A stretch of 64,000 bases of DNA from Chloroflexota bacterium (GTDB lineage Bacteria > Chloroflexota > UBA11872 > VXNJ01). This document shows, piece by piece, positions 59,351-64,000 of this stretch (positions within the stretch are counted from its first letter, which is position 1; each line of letters opens with the position of its first letter). Below the pieces are notes generated by a model that saw only the letters and a program-made list of their open reading frames with translations, ran no database searches and was not told the origin of the DNA. The translations under genes were made by a program, and so were the position numbers. The stretch is taken from assembly GCA_026707405.1 (NCBI GenBank), contig JAPOWW010000013.1:43701-107700 (forward strand), in the 5' to 3' direction.

Positions 59351-60700
59351 ATGGCCGTGGATCAAGCAACGACAGCCGCTGAAATCGCCGAGCTCAACAA
59401 GCAATACACCTTCTTCGATTGGACCAAGCAATCGGCCGTCAGTCCAGTGTGTGTCGACAGAGCCGAGGGCATCTACCTGTACAACCACGACGGCCGCCGC
59501 TACATGGACTTCAACGCGCAGTTGATGAACGTAAACGTCGGTTACCAGCATCCGGCCGTCGTTGAGGCGATCAAGGAGCAGGCCGACCGCCTGTGCTACG
59601 TCAGCCCGCGCATGGCCACTCTACCCAGGGGCGAGCTTGGCAGGCTCCTGGCCGAAGTCACTCCCGGCAACCTTTCCAAGGCGTTCTTCACGCTGGGCGG
59701 TGCCGAGGCCACCGACCATGCCATCAAGGTCGCCCGCTTGGTGACCGGAAAGCAGAAAATCGTCGCTCGCTACCGCTCCTATCACGGCGCGACGTACGGC
59801 GCGCTCTCCCTCACCGGGGAGCCGCGGCGCTGGGCCACCGAGCCGGGAATCCCCGGGATCGTCCGTGTGCTCGATCCCTACCGTTACAGATGCGGCTATT
59901 GCGGTGCCCAGGAAGCCTGCGACCTGCGTTGCGCCGACAACCTTGAGGAAGTAGTTCGATTCGAGGGTCCCGACAACATCGCCGCCGTGATAATGGAGCC
60001 GATCACCGGAGCCAACGGCATCATCATTCCTCCCGACGGCTACCTGCAACAGGTTCGTGAGATTTGCGACCGGTACGGAATTCTGTTTATCGCCGACGAG
60101 GTGATGAGCGGGTTCTGCCGCACCGGACGGTGGTTCGCGGTTGATCACTGGGACGTCGAGCCCGACATCATGACGATTTCGAAGGGCCTCACGTCCGGTT
60201 ACGTCCCTCTCGGAGCCGTCATGGTTTCCGACGAGATCGCCGGCCATTTCGACGACGAGCCGTTTTGGGCGGGGCTGACTTACGGCGCGCACACTCTCGC
60301 CTGCGCCGCGGCGATCGCGACCATCGGCGTATACATCGACGAGGATATCCCTCGGCGCGCCGCTGGTCTGGGAGAGGTCCTCGCGGCCGAGTACCGCTCC
60401 ATCATGGAGCGGCATCCGAGCATCGGTGAGACTCGCAGCATTGGCCTGTTTTCGGCCATCGAGCTTGTAAAAGACAGGCAGACCCGCGAGCCGATCGTCC
60501 CCGTGCTCGATCCCAAGTACGAGAACTACGGCGTTATCAAAGACATCAACGCCTACCTGCTCGATCATGGGCTGTCCACGCTTTTGCGTTGGAACTGGAT
60601 TTTCGTCAACCCGCCGCTCACGATCACCGAAAAACAGCTGCGGGAAGGTCTCGAGATAATCGACGGCGCCCTGGAGCTTGCCGACCGGGCGATTGCCTGA
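59351..60700 (+). CDS. Class III aminotransferase (taurine-pyruvate/beta-alanine type)
   Basis: A 449-residue PLP aminotransferase. It has the class III landmarks FNAQLMNVNVGYQHPAVVEA, FTLGGAEATDHAIKVAR, YRSYHGATYGALSLTG, the IMEPITGANGIIIPPDGYLQ and FIADEVMSGFCRTG block with its PLP aspartate, and the catalytic lysine in ISKGLTSGYVPLGA. Near residues 178-196 there is an unusual cysteine cluster (RCGYCGAQEACDLRCA). Substrates such as taurine, omega-amino acids or putrescine are possible. It starts with ATG 59351, 70 bases after the lipoprotein. Confidence 0.9.
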   Translation: MAVDQATTAAEIAELNKQYTFFDWTKQSAVSPVCVDRAEGIYLYNHDGRRYMDFNAQLMNVNVGYQHPAVVEAIKEQADRLCYVSPRMATLPRGELGRLLAEVTPGNLSKAFFTLGGAEATDHAIKVARLVTGKQKIVARYRSYHGATYGALSLTGEPRRWATEPGIPGIVRVLDPYRYRCGYCGAQEACDLRCADNLEEVVRFEGPDNIAAVIMEPITGANGIIIPPDGYLQQVREICDRYGILFIADEVMSGFCRTGRWFAVDHWDVEPDIMTISKGLTSGYVPLGAVMVSDEIAGHFDDEPFWAGLTYGAHTLACAAAIATIGVYIDEDIPRRAAGLGEVLAAEYRSIMERHPSIGETRSIGLFSAIELVKDRQTREPIVPVLDPKYENYGVIKDINAYLLDHGLSTLLRWNWIFVNPPLTITEKQLREGLEIIDGALELADRAIA

Positions 60701-60796
60701 TCCTGGACAGCCCCAGGTCCCGTCGTTGGAGGGGTCAAGGCCGAGGATGCTCGTGGTGAAGCTTGCGGCCTCGCGCACAGCGGTCGGACTCGCCCC

Positions 60797-61774
60797 GTGA
60801 CCGTGCAGCCGAATGCGCGCGCCCTCATCACCGGCCTTGGCGGCTTCGTGGGCCCCCACTTGGCGCGGGAGCTTGCCGCGCGCGGCAATCAGGAGCTGTT
60901 CGGTAGCGTTTGCGGCAGCGGCCTTCCCGCTGGCTTGCCGTTGCCGCGAGAACAAATATCGGTTTGCGACATCCTCGACCGCTCCGCCGTCGAGGACCTC
61001 GTTGCGCGCATAAAGCCGCATTGCATCTACCACCTTGCCGGCAAGTCCGACCTGGGAGCATCGTGGGACGAACCCGAGGAAACGATGCAAACGAACGTTC
61101 TCGGCGCGCTAAACCTGATACGCGCAGTCTTGAAATTCTCGCCTGACTGTCGGCTGCTGTTCGTGAGCACGGCGGGCGTATACGGGCCTATGACTGTGGA
61201 GGAGGATTCGCTTGGGGAAGACCGTCCCATTGCGCCTCCGGATCCGTATTCTGTGAGCAAAGCTTCGGCCGAGCTTTTGTGCCTACAATATTTCGGTAGC
61301 CACGGACTTCAAGTGGTCGTCGCGCGGCCTTTCAATCACATCGGCCCTGGACAATCGGCTCGTTTCCTGGTCGGCCGCGTGGTAAAGCTGATAGCTGAGA
61401 TCGAGTCGAATGTCCGCCTGCCGGTTCTAACTCTCGGCAACCTCTCCGCGCGACGGGACTTCACCGACGTGCGCGACGTGGTACGCGCCTATCGCGCGAT
61501 CATGGGCAATGGGACGGCGGGCCAGATCTACAACATCTCCTCTGGACAGGACGTCGAGATTCGCCGGGTAGTGGAGATTGCGGCAGGACTCTGCAAGGTC
61601 CCGGTCCGGCTCGAGTTGGACGAGGACCGCAAGCGCCCGCTCGATTCGTCGCGTTTGGTCGGCGACTCCTCAAGGCTGCGGCGGCTCGCCGGCTGGGAAC
61701 CTAAAATCTCCATCGAGCAGAGCATTGGCGACGCCCTCGATCACGCGCGAGCTTCGACAGGACGCGGGACATGA
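60797..61774 (+). CDS. NAD-dependent nucleotide-sugar epimerase/dehydratase
   Basis: A 325-residue extended SDR of the GDP-mannose dehydratase/RmlD-like kind. It begins ARALITGLGGFVGPHLARELA (GxxGxxG), with IYHLAGKSDLGASWD, FVSTAGVYGPM, the catalytic YSVSK and RPFNHIGPGQ, and FTDVRDVVRAY. It starts with GTG 60797. It would epimerise or dehydrate a nucleotide sugar, fitting the phosphohexomutase and hexose-phosphate isomerase that follow on the same strand. Confidence 0.87.
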   Translation: MTVQPNARALITGLGGFVGPHLARELAARGNQELFGSVCGSGLPAGLPLPREQISVCDILDRSAVEDLVARIKPHCIYHLAGKSDLGASWDEPEETMQTNVLGALNLIRAVLKFSPDCRLLFVSTAGVYGPMTVEEDSLGEDRPIAPPDPYSVSKASAELLCLQYFGSHGLQVVVARPFNHIGPGQSARFLVGRVVKLIAEIESNVRLPVLTLGNLSARRDFTDVRDVVRAYRAIMGNGTAGQIYNISSGQDVEIRRVVEIAAGLCKVPVRLELDEDRKRPLDSSRLVGDSSRLRRLAGWEPKISIEQSIGDALDHARASTGRGT

Positions 61775-61868
61775 TTAGGATTTTTGATCGGATTGACCCC
61801 GATATGACGATGTTTTGCGGGGCGAGTGCCGCCGTGGTTGCGAGCCACCCCTCCACTGACTGCGTGGG

Positions 61869-63311
61869 TTGCGATTGACCGCGTCCGCCGCAATCCCTCA
61901 CTTCGGCACCGACGGATGGCGCGCCGCCATCGCCGGGGAGTACACCTTCGACAACGTTCGGCTTGTAACGCAGGCCATTGCCGACTTCGCCAAAGCCAAC
62001 TGGAGTTGCGAGCGTGGAATCGTAGTCGGCTATGACACTCGGTTCGGCTCGGAGCGGTTCGCTGCGACGGTATGCGAAGTTCTCGCGGCTAACGGCATTC
62101 GCGCGCACGTTTCGAGCGATCCTGTCCCAACGCCGGCTTGTGCGTACAGTATCTCGCGAAGGTCCGCCGCCGGCGGAATAATCGTCACCGCCAGCCACAA
62201 CCCGCCCTCCGACAACGGCATCAAAGTGCGGGACCGCACGGGCGCCGCCGCGCCTCCCGACGACCTGGACAAAATCGAACGCGCCATACAGGACCGGGCA
62301 GGTTCCGAAATAGCCTCCATGCCGTACTCCGAAGCGCTGGCCGCAGGTCTGGTCGAAGAGTTCGATCCAAAGTCCGACTACCTGGAGGGGCTTCGCGCCG
62401 CGGTCGACGTCGAGCGTCTCGCGGTGGCTACATATCCGGTCGTCATCGACTCCATGTGGGGAGCTGGCGCGGAATATGCGACCGCATTGCTTGACGAATC
62501 TGGACTGGATATTCGAGCTATTCGCAGCGACCGCAATCCGGCGTTTCCAGGTATTGCCCGTCCCGAGCCCATACCGCCTCATACCAATGCTCTCTCGGAT
62601 GCCGTACTCGCGACCGGTGCCCGCGTGGGAATCGCCAATGACGGCGACGCCGACCGGCTGGGTATCGTCGACGAAAAAGGCCGGTTCGTCGACCAGCTGC
62701 GGACCATGTCGCTGTTGGCCTATTACATGATCGAGCACTGCGGAGCCCGTTCGCCGATCGTCAAGACGGTGACAACAAGCTCCATGCTTGACCGTATCGG
62801 CGAGATGTACGGAATCCAAATCATCGAGACGGGCGTCGGCATGAAATACGTCGCTCCGGAGATGGCCAAAAGCGGGGCCTGCATGGGCGGCGAAGAGAGC
62901 GGAGGGTACGTGTTCGCGCATCACATGCCCGAGCGCGACGGCATCCTCGCGGGCCTGCTGTTTCTCGACCTCATGGTGCGTGAGGGTAAAACGCCGTCCG
63001 AGCTTGTGGCGCTCCTGTTCGAAAAGCTGGGACGCGAGTTCCACTACGCCAGACGCGATCTGACCTATCCCGAATCCGATCGCGAGCGAATTCAAAATCG
63101 AATAACAGGCTACCGCCCCGACGTGATGGACGGCTCGCAAGTTGTCGACTTCTCAGCCGCCGACGGCTTCAAGTATTCGCTGGAAGACGGAAGCTGGTTC
63201 CTGATCCGGTTCTCCGGCACCGAGCCTCTTCTGCGCATTTACACCGAAACTACCTCGGCCGCCCGTGCCGAGAGAATTCTGACAGCAGCCGCCGGAGCCG
63301 CCGGACTGTAA
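61869..63311 (+). CDS. Phosphoglucomutase/phosphomannomutase family protein
   Basis: A 480-residue alpha-D-phosphohexomutase. It starts at about residue 10 with HFGTDGWRAAIAGEYTFDNV, has the catalytic serine in IVTASHNPPSDNGIKV, the Mg-binding loop NDGDADRLGI, the sugar loop GGEESGGYVF and the phosphate-binding end RFSGTEPLLRIYTE. It interconverts hexose 1- and 6-phosphates. The TTG start at 61869 is the best in frame; a second TTG lies two codons on. Its stop overlaps the next ATG by one base (TAATG). Confidence 0.93.
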   Translation: MRLTASAAIPHFGTDGWRAAIAGEYTFDNVRLVTQAIADFAKANWSCERGIVVGYDTRFGSERFAATVCEVLAANGIRAHVSSDPVPTPACAYSISRRSAAGGIIVTASHNPPSDNGIKVRDRTGAAAPPDDLDKIERAIQDRAGSEIASMPYSEALAAGLVEEFDPKSDYLEGLRAAVDVERLAVATYPVVIDSMWGAGAEYATALLDESGLDIRAIRSDRNPAFPGIARPEPIPPHTNALSDAVLATGARVGIANDGDADRLGIVDEKGRFVDQLRTMSLLAYYMIEHCGARSPIVKTVTTSSMLDRIGEMYGIQIIETGVGMKYVAPEMAKSGACMGGEESGGYVFAHHMPERDGILAGLLFLDLMVREGKTPSELVALLFEKLGREFHYARRDLTYPESDRERIQNRITGYRPDVMDGSQVVDFSAADGFKYSLEDGSWFLIRFSGTEPLLRIYTETTSAARAERILTAAAGAAGL

Positions 63312-64000
63312 TGGACGCGCCGCCCGCGTCTGGCCCGGCCGGTATCGATCTGGACGATCCGCAGGTCGTTCGCGCCTTGGAAGACGATGGAATGCTCGCC
63401 CTGGCGTGCTCGCTGCCCGATCAGGTTTTGACAGGTTGGGAGAGCGGGGTCGCCGTTGAGCTCCCTACTGGTTACGCCGAACCATCTTCATTCGTCGTCG
63501 CTGGAGTCGGCGGGTCCGCAATGGGCGCCGATCTCGTCGGAGGTATCACGCGGCGGAGCCTGTCCGTGCCTCTCGTCGTAAGCCGGGACTACACGCTGCC
63601 CGCGTTTGTCGGACCTGATTCGCTGGTCGTGTGTTCCAGCTATTCGGGAGGCACCGAGGAAACGCTGAGCGCATTCAGGCAGGCCGAAAAGGCCGGCGCT
63701 AGGATCGTTCTGCTGGGAAGCGGAGGCGAGTTGTTCGAAGCCGGGGCCTCTTATCCGAAGATCCGGCTTCGCACTCGCGGAATGCCGAGAGCCGCTGTGG
63801 GCGAATCGGTGATGGCGCTGCTCGGTCTTCTCGACCAGCTTGATCTGGTCACCGACCTCGAACACGATCTACCCGGCGCTCTGTTGTCGTTGCGGACGAC
63901 GGTTGGTGCTCTCGACCTTCATGTCGCGGAGCGAAACAACCCCGCCAAGTCTCTCGCCCGCCGCCTCCACGGTCGAATGCCGGTGGTCATCGGCGTCGGA
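63311..64000 (+). CDS. Bifunctional phosphoglucose/phosphomannose isomerase (3' end cut by window)
   Basis: The first 230 codons of an SIS-domain isomerase. It reads FVVAGVGGSAMGADLVGG, then PLVVSRDYTLPAFVG, SLVVCSSYSGGTEETLSAF (sugar-phosphate-binding serines) and ARIVLLGSGGELFEAG. This order is that of the archaeal/Chloroflexota-type bifunctional PGI/PMI. It interconverts fructose 6-phosphate with glucose 6-phosphate and mannose 6-phosphate. The ATG overlaps the mutase stop, so they are translationally coupled. The frame is still open at the right edge, and the C-terminal PMI part lies outside the window. Confidence 0.9.
   Translation, partial: MDAPPASGPAGIDLDDPQVVRALEDDGMLALACSLPDQVLTGWESGVAVELPTGYAEPSSFVVAGVGGSAMGADLVGGITRRSLSVPLVVSRDYTLPAFVGPDSLVVCSSYSGGTEETLSAFRQAEKAGARIVLLGSGGELFEAGASYPKIRLRTRGMPRAAVGESVMALLGLLDQLDLVTDLEHDLPGALLSLRTTVGALDLHVAERNNPAKSLARRLHGRMPVVIGVG

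Noticed and set aside
61701..63140. 479-residue frame antisense to the phosphohexomutase
   Set aside because: The plus-strand frame has TASHNP, GDADR and SGTEP motifs; the antisense frame has none.
1..64000. CRISPR array, tRNA or rRNA genes, insertion sequences
   Set aside because: I looked in all spacers over 60 bases and found no regularly spaced repeats, tRNA-like cloverleaf with TTCRA arm, or transposase motifs.

Overview
This 64 kb window of high-GC bacterial DNA holds about 59 protein-coding genes on both strands. I see no rRNA, tRNA, CRISPR array, transposase or phage gene. It looks like a chromosomal segment next to the replication origin: dnaA, parA and parB lie together around 18.3-21.6 kb with a perfect parS site. 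The likely host is a member of Chloroflexota, perhaps a Dehalococcoidia/SAR202-like lineage. That is an inference from several secreted LysM and SH3 proteins with Thr/Pro-rich linkers, LGFP-like repeats with a beta-propeller, an isolated nuoEF pair, and many amidohydrolases and Gfo/Idh/MocA oxidoreductases. No marker in the window proves it.

Layout. 0-2.4 kb: thiamine-diphosphate enzyme (cut by the window edge), permease-like membrane protein and TlpA-like thioredoxin on the minus strand. 2.5-7.7 kb: class A penicillin-binding protein, amidohydrolase, sulfite-oxidase-like molybdoenzyme and a LysM/SH3 protein on the plus strand. 7.7-13.5 kb: acetyltransferase, proline iminopeptidase with an antitoxin-like tail, a coupled esterase/sugar-isomerase pair, a Nudix protein and a small zincin. 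13.5-17.6 kb: heparinase II/III-like and GH15 glucoamylase-like genes on the minus strand. 17.6-21.6 kb: a 780-base C-rich non-coding stretch, dnaA, a dnaA-parA spacer where strand composition flips from C-rich to G-rich, parA, and parB with parS in its last codons. 21.6-26.1 kb: membrane protein, methyltransferase, acyltransferase, folC and an XRE regulator. 26.1-30 kb: a secreted propeller protein and a zinc-cysteine-rich DNA methyltransferase overlapped by a small ORF. 30.1-34.8 kb: nuoE-nuoF, a PD-(D/E)XK nuclease, a cyclophilin lipoprotein and a DUF5666 protein.

35-43 kb is a catabolic block: M20 amidohydrolase, Gfo/Idh/MocA oxidoreductase, XRE-metallo-beta-lactamase fusion, CehA/McbA-like metallohydrolase, a second amidohydrolase and an RraA-like protein. 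43.4-53.9 kb: DedA protein, acetyltransferase, LysM protein, nucleotidyltransferase, DUF4126 protein, AIR-synthase-like protein, threonine aldolase with an internal duplication, epimerase, AI-2E-type transporter, then homoserine dehydrogenase and threonine synthase. 53.9-56.8 kb: zinc-ribbon protein, then a translationally coupled operon running nfo, HAD phosphatase, tsaC. 57-64 kb: oxidoreductase, racemase-like protein, SH3 lipoprotein, class III aminotransferase, and a sugar operon of epimerase, phosphohexomutase and a phosphoglucose/phosphomannose isomerase cut by the window edge.

I did not find one complete new multi-gene system. The strongest leads are the origin architecture, the methyltransferase with its overlapping partner ORF, the XRE-hydrolase fusion with repeated upstream motifs, the antitoxin-tailed peptidase, and a compact structured repeat at 42.2-42.3 kb.
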